A program made the position numbers and the translations under genes. A stretch of 64,000 nt of DNA from Aegilops tauschii subsp. strangulata. Its lineage: Eukaryota; Streptophyta; Magnoliopsida; Poales; Poaceae. The first letter of the stretch is position 1. Each line of letters starts with the position of its first letter. Where the stretch lies: contig NC_053040.3 in the NCBI RefSeq assembly GCF_002575655.3, forward strand, positions 460,212,780 to 460,276,779. Reading direction: 5' to 3'. Below the pieces are notes generated by a model. It was not told the origin of the DNA and searched no databases. It worked only from the letters and a program-made list of their open reading frames with translations. Below are positions 33,808 to 45,777 of this stretch, piece by piece.

Positions 33808-36800
33808 TCATTCAAAGATAATGTCTTTTGCACACTGGCCCTCTACAATGCGGGATCCCTCCAGGACATCATCAAAATACCGCTCGAGCGTACGGTGCTC
33901 CTTGCCCGCATGCGGTCCCTCGGTCACGAGCTTGACGATGTTCATCTTCGCCCACTGCACCTTGACACGGGCGAAGGCCATCCGCGCACCTTCGATGCAG
34001 ACCGACCGCTTGATGGTATCAAGCCGAGGGAAGGCATTGACCAGCCGCTTCACGAGCCTGAAGTAGCTGCTGGGTATGGCTTTGGCAGGCCATAGACGGA
34101 TTATCAAATCCTTCATGGCCAATTCGGCCACCCTATGCAGTTCGGTCAGCTGTTTCAGCTGATCGCTAAAGGGCACCGGATGCTCTGGCGCAAGGTATTG
34201 CGACCAGAACAGCTTCTCCGTCGAGCTCCCCTCTTCGGCTCGGAAGAACTCCGCAACATCAGCAACACTGCACGGAAGATCCGCAAACGCTCCTGGAGAA
34301 CTCCAAATCTGGGTTAGTAAGAGGTACCTTTTCTTAACAATTTTTCTCTGCATAATAAAGGCCTTACCTGCCGCGATTTTCCTGGCCTCTTGGATTTCTT
34401 GGAGGGCGCCCCGGGCTTCAACCCGGGCCTATTGTGTGCTTTGGCGGGCCTTAGCAAGTTCGGACTCTTGGTCCGCAAACTTGCGCTCCAAGGACTCGCA
34501 TTTCTTTACGGCGTCCTGGAGCTCCTGCTGGACCTCCCCGACCCTTGCCTCGTGTTTTTCGCGAGCGGCTTGTTCCTTCGCCGCTCTCTTCTGGGCCTCG
34601 GCCAGCACGTTCTTGAGGGACTCTACCTCGGACGCAGCTCCTACGAAATATCATGATAACATGATCAACACAGATAATTCATATCTTTCCATATCTGAAT
34701 AGGTCATTGCATACCTTGCTGGTCCTCTAATTGTTTTTTCACATGGCCGAGTTCTTCCTCGGCCCGCGCCAGACTCTGCTTTAGTTTGGAGACTTCGGCA
34801 GAATGGGAGGTTGCGGCCAGCATTGACGCCTGCTTATTCACATAGACATGTATGGTTAGTCTCTTGCGAAACTTATTTGATCCTCTGTCCGGCTTTTCTT
34901 TTCGAACACCGGACAGAGTCTCAGGGGCTACTGTCTATACTATGACATTCTTTTGCATAATTACGTCACATACCTCAAAGCCTGTTAGAAGGCTGGTGCA
35001 GGCTTTGTTCAGTCCGCTCTTAGCGGACTGAACTCTCTCAACCACCGTACCCATAAGGATACAGTGTTCCTCAACAACGGAAGCACTTTGCAGTGCTTCT
35101 AGTAAAGTATCTGGTGCCTCTGGATGGACAGAGGTCACCGGCGGAATAGGCGCACCTCCTTCTTTCAAAGGAGGTTGCTTGCTTGATTCCAGAGGCGTAT
35201 GAGCCTCCGGAATAGTATTCGGCTGGGGGCCGAATTGGATATGGCCCCCATCGCCAGTGTCTAGGGGGATTTGCTCCCCGATGTGTCCGGCCGCCAAGGT
35301 ATCACCCTCTGGCGCCACCCTGACGGCCTCCTGTACCTCTCCCTAGCCTGGGAAGGTCCTTCGGGACAACACCTTGGCGTCATCCGTAGTCTTGGGGGAA
35401 AAGGCCGGCGGAGGCGACCCGCTGTCCATCACATTGGGATCTAGCGAATTCCCCAAAGATGAGGATCGCTGGGGGCGGGCGTGAGCTGGACTGCAGCGCA
35501 TGGTTCACCATATTAAAACCACAAAGCAAAGGAGTTGGGTATATATGTACATGAGTGCCTTTGAGTACTTACGACTTGGCCAGGGGCTTCTCCCTGGGGC
35601 GTCACTTGGAGATGCTATCAGTATCCAACGCGGGATTATCCGCGGGGGAGACCCTCTCTCTCTTGGACGCCTCTGCCTCCAGATTTGTGGAGGCCGCCCT
35701 TTTCTTTCTTCCCCCTTCGGGGTGAGAGTTGCTTTCTTCGTCCTCCTCTTCATCTTCGGTGGCGGGGGAGGAGTGGGTTTCGGCGTCTTCGGACGTCACA
35801 TCCGAAGTGCCTTTACGGCGGAGGCCACTCCGGGTCTCCTTGGCCTTCTTCTTGGCCTTCTTCTCCGGCGCCTGGTAGGGTGCCGGAACCAGCATCTTCG
35901 TCCGGGCAGCGGAGCCGGACACTGGATCCGCTCCGTCTTCGTTGTCCAGCCCTGAAAAGATAAATAGGGAATCTTAGACATCTTCCCTGAATGTACAGGT
36001 GAAGGATACACCTTGAAATACGAAAAACTTACCGGACTGGCGGGATGGGTCAGGTTGTACCCATGGTCCTCGGGCGTTTTCAGCCACGCCTCATTGGCTT
36101 GAAAAGCACCTTCCAGATGCCTTCGTGCGTAGCGCCGAAGAACTATTGCAAGGTCTGGTGCTTGGCCGGATCGAACTCCCACAAGTTGCAAGTCCGACTT
36201 TGGCAAGGAAGGATCCGGCAAAAAAGCATCACCTGGATCACATTGACGAGCTTGATGTTCTTGTCCACCATGCTTTTGATGCGCGTCTGCAGTGCTGTCA
36301 GCTCGTCCGACGAAGCCCAGTCCAGGTCCTTCTCTAGCCAGGAGGTGAGCCGCATTGGGGCCCCAGACTTGAATTCGGGAGCCGCGGCCCAGGTGGTGTC
36401 GCGGGGCTCTGTGACGTAGAACCACTGCTGCTGCCACCCTCTGACAGTCTCCACGAAGGTGCCTTTGGGCCACGTGACGTTGGACATCTTGTTCACCATA
36501 GCGCCTCCGCACTCCGCGTGTTGACCACCCACCACCTTCGGCTTCACATTGAAGGTCTTCAGCCACAAGTGGGGTGGGATGCGGAGGAAGGCCTCGCACA
36601 CGACAATGAATGCCGAGATGTTGAGGAAGGAGTTTGGGGCCAGATCATGGAAATCTAGCCCGTAGTAGAACATGAGTCCGCAGACGAATGGGTGGAGAGG
36701 AAACCCTAACCCGCGGACAAAGTGGGGAATGAACACCACCCTCTCGTGGGGTTTTGGGGTGGGGACGATCTGTCCCTTAGCCGGAAGCCGGTGGGCGATT

Positions 36801-36895
36801 TCCTGGGCCAAGTACCCCGCCTCCCGGAGCTTCATAATGTCCTTCTCCATAACGGAGGAGGCCATCCACTTGCCCTGCTCTCTAGATCCGGACAT
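33808..36895 (-). pseudogene. Antisense gene of element B (gypsy-type transposon domain), multi-exon
   Basis: Minus-strand gene between the protease region and the 3' LTR. The first exon starts at ATG 36895. It carries the plant 'putative gypsy type transposon' domain (about residues 20-125): LREAGYLAQEI, VVFIPHFVRGLGFPLHPFV, YYGLDFHDLAPNSFLNISAFIVVCEAFLRI. An acidic, Lys-rich segment follows (about 35600-35920). Then come coiled-coil segments rich in Glu/Ala/Lys (near 34400-34800) and a C-terminal WSQYLAPEHPVPF..QL..L..L block (33808-34292). An intron of about 75 bp (34293-34367, GTAAGG..CAG on the minus strand) is clear. A stop at about 36143, where E reads through, suggests decay. Such antisense ORFs are known in Grande/Tat elements; function unknown. 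Confidence 0.8.
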
Positions 36896-37003
36896 GGCTG
36901 GAGTGCTATTTCAAGGCGGAAAGGATGGGAGCTTGGGCGCTGGAGCTCGAGAGTGGATGGCAGAGAGAAAGAGGGCATGGGTGAAAGGGTGAATCCTTAT
37001 CCC

Positions 37004-37011
37004 TTTATAAA
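37004..37011 (-). promoter_or_regulatory. Putative TATA box of the antisense gene in element B
   Basis: TTTATAAA lies 109 bp upstream of the antisense start codon. A matching TATA sits at the same place in element E (54855-54861). Confidence 0.55.
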
Positions 37012-37439
37012 GGTAGCGAATATCAAGCGCCTCCCCACTCGCCTTAAAACTCGCCTATTCCCCAAGGGTCATGCGGCCGGCATGATGGGATTACCCATGC
37101 CCGTATCGATATGAATCCCGTGATAAGGGGACACGATCTCTGCTTCGACAAGACGTGCCAATGGAAACCGCATCTCAAAACATGGAGCGGGAGGCTAGAA
37201 AACGGTTCGAAATAATGATCGTGCAGAGCCGTGGCGTCTCACTACAAAAGATATCAGTAGATGGGACTTGTTAATGTTATACTCTTTGCGGTTGTATGTG
37301 GAGCTTGTTTTGCAGACCTGGACACGTTTTCTGTGTTCAAGGACTACTTTGAAGTAATCGGAGGAGGAACCCGCCTTGCAATGCCGAAGACAATCTGCGC
37401 GCCGGACACATCGTCATTGAAGCCTGGTTCAGGGGCTAC

Positions 37440-37910
37440 TGAGGGAGTCCTGGATTAAGGGGTCCTTGGGCGTCCGGCCTATATGACGTGGGCCAGACTG
37501 ATGGGCCATGAAGATACAAGATAGAAGACTTTCTCCCGTGTCCGGATGGGACTCTCCTTTGCGTGGATGGCAAGCTTGGCGTTCGGATATGAAGATTCCT
37601 TCCTCTGCAAACCGACTCTGTACAACCCTAGGCCCCTCCGGTCTCTATATAAACTGGAGGGTTTAGTCCATAGAAACAATCATAATTATACAGGCGAGAC
37701 TCCTAGGGTTTAGCCATTATGTTCTCGTGGTAGATCAACTCTTGTATTCCTCGTATTCATCAAGATCAATCAAGCAGGAAGTAGGGTATTACCTCCATCA
37801 AGAGTGCTCGAACCTGGGTAAACATCGTGTCCCCTGTCTCCTGTTACCATCGACCTTAGACGCACAGTTCGGGACCCCCTACCCGAGATCCGCCAGTTTT
37901 GACACCGACA
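37440..37910 (+). repeat. 3' LTR of element B
   Basis: 471 bp, preceded by TTCAGGGGCTAC and followed by the GCTGC target duplication. It is close to the 5' LTR at 21606. One arm of the inverted repeat around the TATA box is mutated (CCTCCGGT / ACTGGAGG). Confidence 0.95.
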
Positions 37911-37915
37911 GCTGC

Positions 37916-40566
37916 GCCTACACTCCTATTGTCAAGCTCTTAAGGCTAAGTGAGGGTGATAAAGCCACATAGTCCGATTGCCTGGTTCGCTGCACTAAAC
38001 ACCTCCTTCAAGGACCAAACTCTTGGGTCAAGTGTATTTAGATTCCAACCCGAACACCCCCGTACTACCTACGCGGGGGCTGAAGCCGAGGACTGGCCAA
38101 CTCTCAGATTTAATAAATGGCCGCACAGGAGGGGATATCTTCACACAAAAAACAAGCAATATATTACATATAGGCTTTGTTCCATAATAACAGGACTAGA
38201 TAACATGAATACATTCATTCAAAGATAATGTCCTTCGCACACTGGCCCTCTACAATGCGGGATCCTTCCAGGACATCATCAAAATACCGCTCGGGCGTGC
38301 GGTGCTCTTTTCCCATAGGCGGTCCCTCGGTCGCAAGCTTGACGGCGTTCATGTTCGCCCACTGCACCTTGACATGGGCGAAGGCCATCCGGCACCTTCG
38401 ATGCAGACTGACCACTTTATGGCGTCAAGCCGAGGGCAGGCATCGACCAACCGGTTCACGAGCCCGAAGTAGCTGACGGGCATGCCTTCGGCAGGCCACA
38501 GACAGATTATCAAATCCTACATGGCCAATCTGGCCACCCTATGCAGTTCGGTCAGCTGTTTCAGCTGATTGCTCAGGGGCACCGGATGCTCTGGCGCAAG
38601 GTATTGCGACCAGAACAGCTTCTCCTTTGAGCTCCCCTCTTCGACTCGGAAGAACGCTGTGGCATCAGCAACACTGCGAGGCAGATCCGCAAACGTTCCT
38701 GGAGAACTCCAAATCCGGGTCAGTAAGAGGTACCTTTTCTTCACAAATTTGCTCTGCATAATAAAGCCCTTACCCGCCGCAATCTGCTTGGCCTCTTGGA
38801 TTTCCCGGAGGGCACCCTGGGCTTCAACCCGGGCCTCTTGTGCGCTTTGGCGGGCCTTAGCAAGTTCGGACTCTTGGTCCGCAATCTTGCGCTCCAAGGA
38901 CTCGCATTTCTTTATGGCATCCATGAGCTCCTGCTGAACCTCCCCGACCCTTGAGTCATGTTTTTTGCGGGCGGCTTGTTCCTTCTCCGCTTTATTCTGG
39001 GCCTCGGCCAACGCGTTCTTGAGGGACTCCACCTCGGACGCAGCTCCTATGAAACATCATAATAACACGATCAACACAAACAATTCATATCATTTTAGAC
39101 TTGAATAGGCCATTGCATACCTTGCTTGTCCTCAAGTTGTTTTTTGACACGGCCGAGCTCTTCATCGGCCTGCTCCAGCCTCTGCTTCAGTTTGGAGACT
39201 TCGGCAGAATGGGAGGTCGCAGCCAGCATCGACGCCTGCTTATTCCATAGACACAAATGGTTAGTCTCCTGCGAAAATTATTTGATCCTCTGTCCGGTCT
39301 TTTATTTTTGAACACCGGACAGAGTCTCAGGGGCTACTATCTGTACTATGACATTCTTTTTGCATAATTTCATCGCATACCTCAAAGCCTGTTAGAAGGC
39401 CAGCGCAGGCTTCGGTCAGTCCGCTCTTAGCAGACTGAACCCTCTCAACCACCGTACCCATAAGGATACGGTGCTCCTCCACAATGGAAGCGCCTTGCAG
39501 CGATTCCAGTAGAGTATCCGGTGCCTCTGGATGGACAGAGGTCACCGGCGGGATAGGTGCACCTCCTTCTTTCGAAGGAGGCTGCTTACCTGATTCTGGA
39601 GCCGTATGGGCCTCCGGAATAGTATTCGGCTGGGGGCCGAATTGGGTATGGCCCCCATCGCTAGTTTCTAGGGGGGTTTGCTCCCCCATGTGTCCGGCGG
39701 CCGAGGCATCACCCTCTGGCGCCACCCTGACAGCCTCATGTACCTGTCCCTGGCCTGGGAGGGTCCTTCGGGGCAACACTTCGGCGTCGTCCGTAGTCTT
39801 GGGGGAGGAGGCCGGCGGAGGCGACTCGTTGTCCATCATATTTGGATCCAGCGAATTCCCCGAAGATGAGGATCGCTGGGGGCGGGCGTGAGCCGGACTG
39901 CAGCGCATGATCCAACATATTAAAACTACAAAGTAAAGGAGCTGGATACATAAGTGCATAAGTGCCTTTTGAGTACTTATGATTCGGCCAGGGGCTTCTC
40001 CCTGGGACGCCACTCGGAGCTGCTATCGGTGTCCAATGCGGAATTATCCGGAACGAAGACCCTCCCTCTCTTGGACGCTTCCGCCTCTACCTCCAGATTC
40101 GTGGAGGCCCCCCTTTTCTTCCTTCCTCCTCAGGGGGAGAATTGCTTTCCTCCTCCTCCTCATCGTTCTCAGTGGAGGAGGAGTGGGTTTCGGTATCTTC
40201 GAACGTTGTGTCCGAAGTGCCTTTACGGCGGAAGCCTCTTCTTGCCTCCTGGCCCTTCTTCTTGGCCTTCTTCTCCAGCGCCTGGTAGGGCGCCGGAACC
40301 AGCATCTTCGTCAGAAGTGGGATAGCTGGGTTTTTGGGCAGCGGAGCCGGACACTGGATCCACTCCGCCGTCTTTGTCCATCCCTGAAAAGTCAAAACAG
40401 AGAAGCTTAAACATCTTCCTTGAATGTACAAGTGGAGGATACACCTTTAAATATGAAGAACTTACCGGACTGGTTGGATGAGTTAGGTTGTAGCCGTGGT
40501 CCTCGGTCGTCTTCGGCCACGTCTGATTAGCCTCGAAAAGCACCTTCCAGATACCTTCGTGCGTGG
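37916..40566 (+). mobile_element. Element A, right part, truncated by element C
   Basis: This resumes the interior of element A after the GCTGC duplication. Its first part matches 26300-26400 and 33592-33750 of element B. It then carries the 3' half of the antisense gene. It stops at 40566, where element C begins. The matching B sequence continues for another ~1.8 kb to the end of the 3' LTR, so that much of A is missing or lies beyond the window. Confidence 0.85.
38215..40543 (-). pseudogene. Antisense gene of element A, 5' part missing
   Basis: Minus-strand counterpart of 33808-36150 in element B. It includes the acidic segment with DTETHSSSTENDEEEEESN (near 40130-40200), the segment with AVRVAPEGDASAAGHMGEQTPLETSDGGH (39400-39800) and the coiled-coil exon (38750-39032). 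The C-terminal segment with FWSQYLAPEHPVPL continues past the intron near 38700-38770. The gypsy-type transposon domain exon is absent because element C interrupts the gene at 40566. A stop at about 38517 and a frameshift near 38390 add damage. Confidence 0.75.
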
Positions 40567-42150
40567 TGATACGTCTCCAACGTATTTATAATTTTGATTG
40601 TTCCATGCTATTATATTATCTGTTTTGGATGTTTAATGGGCTATAATATGCACTTTTATATTATTTTTGGGACTAACCTATTAACCGAAGGCCCAGTGCA
40701 AATTGCTGTTTTTTTTGCCTATTTTAGTGTTTCGTAGAAAAGGAATATCAAACGGAATCCAAACGGAATGAAACCTCCGCGAGGATCATTTTTGGAGCAA
40801 ACGCAATCCACGAGACTTGGAGTGGAAGTCAAGGAAGCAGCGAGGAAGCCACGAGGCAGGGAGGCGCGCCCAGGGGGTAGGCGCGCCCCCCCACCCTCGT
40901 GGGCCCCTCGTAGCTCCACCGACCCACTTCTTTCGCCTATATATACTCTTATACCCTGAAAACATCCAGGAGAGCCACGAAACCTATTTTCCACCGCCGC
41001 AACCTTCTGTACCCATGAGATCCTATCTTGGGGCCTTTTCCGACGCTCCGCCGGAGAGGGAATAGATCACAGAGGGCTTCTACATCAACACCATAGCCTC
41101 TCCGATGATGTGTGAGTAGTTTACCACAGACCTTCGGGTCCATAGTTATTAGCTAGATGGCTTCTTCTCTGTTTCTGGATCTCAATACAAAGTTCTCCTC
41201 GATCTTCTTGGAGATCTATTCGATGTAATACTTTTTGCGGTGTGTTTGTCGAGATCCGATGAATTGTGGTTTATGATCAAGATTATATATGAACAATATT
41301 TGATTCTTCTCTGAATTCTTATATGCACGATTTGTTATCTTTGCAAGTCTCTCCGAATTATCAGTTTGGTTTGGCCTACTAGATTGATCTTTCTTGCAAT
41401 GGGAGAAGTGCTTAGCTTTTGGTTCAATCTATTGGTGTCCTTTCCCAGTGACAGTAGGGGCAGCAAGACACATTGTATTGTTGCCATCGAGGATAAAAAG
41501 ATGGGGTTTATATCATATTGCTTGAGTTTATCCCTGTACATCATGTCATCTTGCTTACCGCGTTACTCTGTTCTTACGAACTTAATACTCTAGATGCATG
41601 CTAGATAGCGGTCGATGTGTGGAGTAATAGTAGTAGATGCAGAATCGTTTCGGTCTACTTGACACGGACGTGATGCCTATGTTCATGATCATGCCTAGAT
41701 ATTCTCATAACTATGCGCTTTTCTATCAATTGCTTGGCAGTAATTTGTTCACCCACCGTAAGATATGCTATCATGAGAGAAGCCACTAGTGAAACCTATG
41801 GCCCTCGAGTCTATTTTACATTATATTATTTTCCCGTCAACTAGCTATTTCTGTCGCCGTTTATTTTGCAATCTTTATTTTCCAATCTATACAACAAAAA
41901 TACCAAAAATATTTATCTTATTATCTCTATCAGATCTCACTTTTGCAAGTGGCCGTGAAGGGATTGACAACCCCTTTATCGCGTTGGTTGCAAGGTTCTT
42001 GATTGTTTGTGCAGGTACTAGGCGATTTGCGTGTAGTCTCCTACCGGATTGATACCTTGGTTCTCAAAAACTGAGGGAAATACTTACGCTACTTTGCTGC
42101 ATCACCCTTTCCTCTTCAAGGGAAAACCAACGCATGCTCAAGAGGCAGCA
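40567..42150 (+). repeat. First LTR of element C
   Basis: About 1584 bp, TGATACGTCTCC..AGAGGCAGCA. The end is placed by comparison with D and by the 11-bp spacing to the primer site. Its body is related to D only in the first ~450 bp; the rest is distinct. The CCTATATATACTC TATA box lies near 40937. Confidence 0.85.
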
Positions 42151-42161
42151 AGAAGGATTTC

Positions 42162-42179
42162 TGGCGCCGTTGCCGGGGA
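42162..42179 (+). promoter_or_regulatory. Primer-binding site of element C (tRNA-Asp type)
   Basis: TGGCGCCGTTGCCGGGGA, identical to the site in element D. Confidence 0.85.
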
Positions 42180-42327
42180 GATCTACGCACAAGTCAAGAC
42201 ATACCAAGTACCCATCACAAACTCTGATCCCTCGCATTACATTATTTTCCATTTGCCTCTCGTTTTCCTCTCCCCCACTTCATGTTTGCCTTTTCTTTGC
42301 TTCTTTCCCGTTTGTTTTTCTTTCGCC

Positions 42328-42924
42328 ATGGCCGAACCATAAAGGGCTAAGGGTTCTCTCCCAGGTTTTAATACTTTGGATAGTCCCTCTGTCCTCTCTA
42401 AGCTCATAAATAATGATGCTATGGAAGGACCTACCGGGGTGATCGATGAGGGTTTGAATAATTTCGTTGAAAATGATCCCGGAATTTTTCGTTATTTACT
42501 TGATGAGTCTTTAAAAGATGCTTGGGATAGGCTATTAAGGATCCGAGCTAGCTATGTGCCCCAATATCAAATTGAGATATACCTAAAAGGCTTTTATGTT
42601 GGCTTACCCTCTTCGTTTAAGCAAGTTTTAGATTCTATTTTTGAAGAAGGTTTTCTTGAGGGGGATCCCATAGATACCTATGAAAAGATGAAAACTATAT
42701 TTGGGCACCCCATGAGTGAGAAGGTTGAATCCACCTCTCTTTTGTGCTTTTATCAAAATAAAATTATCAAAGAGATGAAGGCTAGCTTAGATGCAAATTT
42801 CCGTAGCGTGCTTAATCTTTCTTCCACCATTAATGGCCACATGCTTTCTCAAAATAGAAAGATAAATGGTATAGATAAGAAATTTTCTCTTTTCTTTCCC
42901 AACACCAAAGATGGTAATACCTAG
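42328..42924 (+). pseudogene. gag-like ORF of element C
   Basis: The ATG at 42328 (MAEP) is followed at once by TAA (codon 5), after which the frame is open to 42924. The protein contains a stretch comparable to the Athila-type retrotransposon gag domain: DAWDRLLRIRASYVPQYQIE followed by IYLKGFYVGLPSSFKQVLDS, then GDPIDTYEKMKTIFG. It ends after about 199 codons, without knuckle, protease or RT. It would be a shortened Gag of a non-autonomous element. The early stop may have come from CAA by C-to-T change; this is inference. Confidence 0.65.
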
Positions 42925-45777
42925 ATCTATTCTTGTTTTTATGCCTAGCTAGGGGCGTTAAACGATAGCGCTTGTTGGGAGGCAACCCAATTTTATTTTT
43001 GTTCCTTGCTTTTTGTTCCTGTTTAGTAATAAATAATTCATCTAGCCTCTGTTTCAATGTGGTTTTATGTTTTAATTAGTGTTTGTGCCAAGTAGAAACT
43101 TTGGGAAGACTTGGGTGAAGTCTTTGCGATCTTGCTGTAAAAAACAGAAACTTTAGCGCTCACGAGATTAGCTGCCATTTTTTACTGGAGAGTGATTTTA
43201 GGTTGATTCTTTTTGCAGATGATTAATAGATAGTTCCTCACGTCCACCAATTTATTGCAGAATTTTTGGAGTTCCAGAAGTATATGTTTGATACAGATTA
43301 CTACAGACTGTTCTGTTTTTGACAGGTTCTGTTTTCGTGTGTTGTTTGCTTATTTTAATGAATCTATGGCTAGTATCGGGGGGTATGAAACATAGAGAAG
43401 TTGGAATACAGTAGGTTTAACACAAATATAAATAAATAATGAGTTCATTACAGTACCTTAATGTGGTGGTTTGTTTTCTTGCACTAACGGAGCTCGTGAG
43501 ATTTTCTGTTGAGTTTTGTATTGTGAAGTTTTCAAGTTTTTGGGTAAAGATTTAATGGATTTTGGAATAAGGAGTGGCAAGAGTCTAAGATTGGGGATGC
43601 CCAAGGCACTTCAAGGTAAAATTCAAGGACAAGCAAAAGCCTAAGCTTGGGGATGCCCCGGAAGGCATCCCCTCTTTCGTCTTCGTCTATCAGCAACTTT
43701 ACTTGAGGCTATATTTTTATTCACCACATGATATGTGTTTTGCTTGGAGCGTCTTGTATGATTTGAGTCTTTGCTTTTTAGTTTACCACAATCATCCTTC
43801 CTGTACACACCTTTTGGGAGAGACACACATGAATCGGAATTTATTAGAATACTCTATGTGCTTCACTTATATCTTTTGAGCTAGATAATTTTGCTCTAGT
43901 GCTTCGCTTATATCTTTTTAGAGCATGGTGGTGGTTTTATTTTATAGAAATTATTGATCTCTCATGCTTCACTTATATTATTTTGAGAGTCTTTCAGAAC
44001 AGCAGGGTAATTTGCTTTGGCTATAAAATTAGTCCTAATATGATTGGCATCCAAGATGGGTATAATAAAAACTTTCATATAGAGCGCATTGAATACTATG
44101 TGAAGTTTGATACTTGGTGATTGTTTTGAGATATGAAGATAGTAATATTAGAGTTGTGCTAGTTGAGTAATTGTGAATTTGAGAATTACTTGTGTTGGAG
44201 TTTGCAAGTCCCGTAGCATGCACGTATGGTAACCGTTGTGTAACAAATTTGAAACATGAGGTGTTCTTTGATTGTCATCCTTATGAGTGGCGGTCGGGGA
44301 CGAGCGATGGTCTTTTCCTACAAATCTATCCCCCTAGGAGCATCCGCGTAATGCTTGGTTTTTGATGACTTGTAGATTTTTGCAATAAGTATGTGAGTTC
44401 TTTATGACTAATGTTGAGTCCATGGATTATACGCACTCTCACCTTTCCATCATTTCTAGCCTCTTCGGTACCGTGCATTGCCCTTTCTCACCTTGAGAGT
44501 TGGTGCAAACTTCGCCGGTGCATCAGAACCCCGTGATATGATACGCTCTATCACACATAAACCTCCTTATATCTTCCTCAAAGCAGCCACCATACCTACC
44601 TATTAATGCATTTCCATAGCCATTCCGAGATATATTGCCATGCAACTTTCCACCGTTTCATTTATTATGACATGTTTCATCATTGTCATATTGCCTTGCA
44701 TGATCATGTAGTTGACATCGTATATGTGGCAAAGCCGCCATGCATAATTTTTCATACATGTCACTCTTGATTCATTGCCCATCCCGGTACACCGCCGGAG
44801 GCACTCATATAGAGTCATATTTTGTTCTAGTATCGAGTTGTAATCCATGAGTTGTAAATAAATAGAAGTGTGATGATCATCATTATTAGAGCATTGTCCC
44901 TTGAAAAAAAAGAGAAAGGCCAAAAAAAGGAAAGGCCAAAAAAAGAGAAAGTCCAAAAAAAAGGAAGGCCCAAAAAAGAAGAAAAAAGGGACAATGCTAC
45001 TATCCTTTTTCCACACTTGTGCTTCAAAGTAGCACCATGATCTTTATGATAGAGAGTCTCTTATTTTGTCACTTTCATATACTAGTGGGAATTTTTCATT
45101 AGAGAACTTGGCTTGTATATTCCAACAATGGGCTTCCTCAAATGCCCTAGGTCTTCGTGAGCAAGCAAGTTGGTAGCACACCCACTTAGTTTCTTTTGTT
45201 GAGATTTCATACATTTATAGCCCTAGTGCATCTGTTGCATGGCAATCCCTAGTCCTTGCATTGACATCAATTGACGGGCATCTCCCTAGCCCGTTGATTA
45301 GCCGCGTCAATGTGAGACTTTCTCCTTTTTTGTCTTCTCCGCACAACCCCCATCATCATATTCTATTCCACCCATAGTGCTATATCCATGGCTCACGCTC
45401 ATGTATTGCGTGAAAGTTGAAAAAGTTTGAGAATACTAAAGTATGAAACAATTGCTTAGCTTGTCATCGGGGTTGTGCATGATTTGAGCATTTTTGTATG
45501 ACGAATATGGAGCATGGCCAAACTATAAGATTTTGTAGGAATGAGCTTTCTTTGGCCATGTTATTTTGAGAAGACATAATTGCTTAGTTAGTATGCTTGA
45601 AGTATTATTGTTTTTATGTAAATATTAAACTTTTATCTTGAATCTTTCGGATCTGAACATTCATGCCACAATAAATAAAATTACATTGAAAATTATGTTA
45701 GGTAGCATTCCACATCAAAAATTCTGTTTTTATCATTTACGTACTCGAGGACGAGCAGGAATTAAGCTTGGGGATGC
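42925..45777 (+). other. Non-coding interior of element C
   Basis: A GCTTGTTGGGAGGCAACCCAA motif at 42970-42990 and the AAGCTTGGGGATGCCCCGGAAGGCATCCC hairpin near 43645-43672 are shared with element D. At 44890-44998 a purine array is enclosed by 13-bp inverted repeats. The minus-strand frame 44603-45016 arises from this array and is not a gene. A polypurine region like that of D (45751-45777) ends the stretch. Confidence 0.65.
44890..44998. repeat. Purine-rich tandem array enclosed by 13-bp inverted repeats
   Basis: The arms AGCATTGTCCCTT (44890-44902) and AAGGGACAATGCT (44986-44998) are perfect reverse complements. Between them lie about five imperfect 16-19 bp units of the type AAAGGCCAAAAAAAGG. 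Confidence 0.9.

Larger units (their letters stand above)
21606..37910 (+). mobile_element. Element B: complete non-autonomous Tat-like Gypsy, hosting element D
   Basis: It is bounded by LTRs at 21606-22076 and 37440-37910 and flanked by GCTGC on both sides (21601-21605 and 37911-37915), so both ends are intact. Without element D (26405-33591) and its duplicated AACAC, it is about 9.1 kb. The order is LTR, gag, protease in the -1 frame, a non-coding stretch, an antisense multi-exon gene, a G-rich polypurine region and the LTR. No RT, RNase H or integrase is seen, so it must borrow these. Antisense genes between pol and the 3' LTR are known in Grande/Tat-lineage elements. Confidence 0.9.

Noticed and set aside
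36143..36895. Antisense ORF as an independent host gene
   Set aside because: It occurs at the same place in all Tat-like copies with sufficient sequence and has a known plant retroelement domain.
44603..45027. Minus-strand Phe/Leu-rich frames with apparent membrane segments
   Set aside because: They come from translating the A-rich purine array enclosed by inverted repeats.
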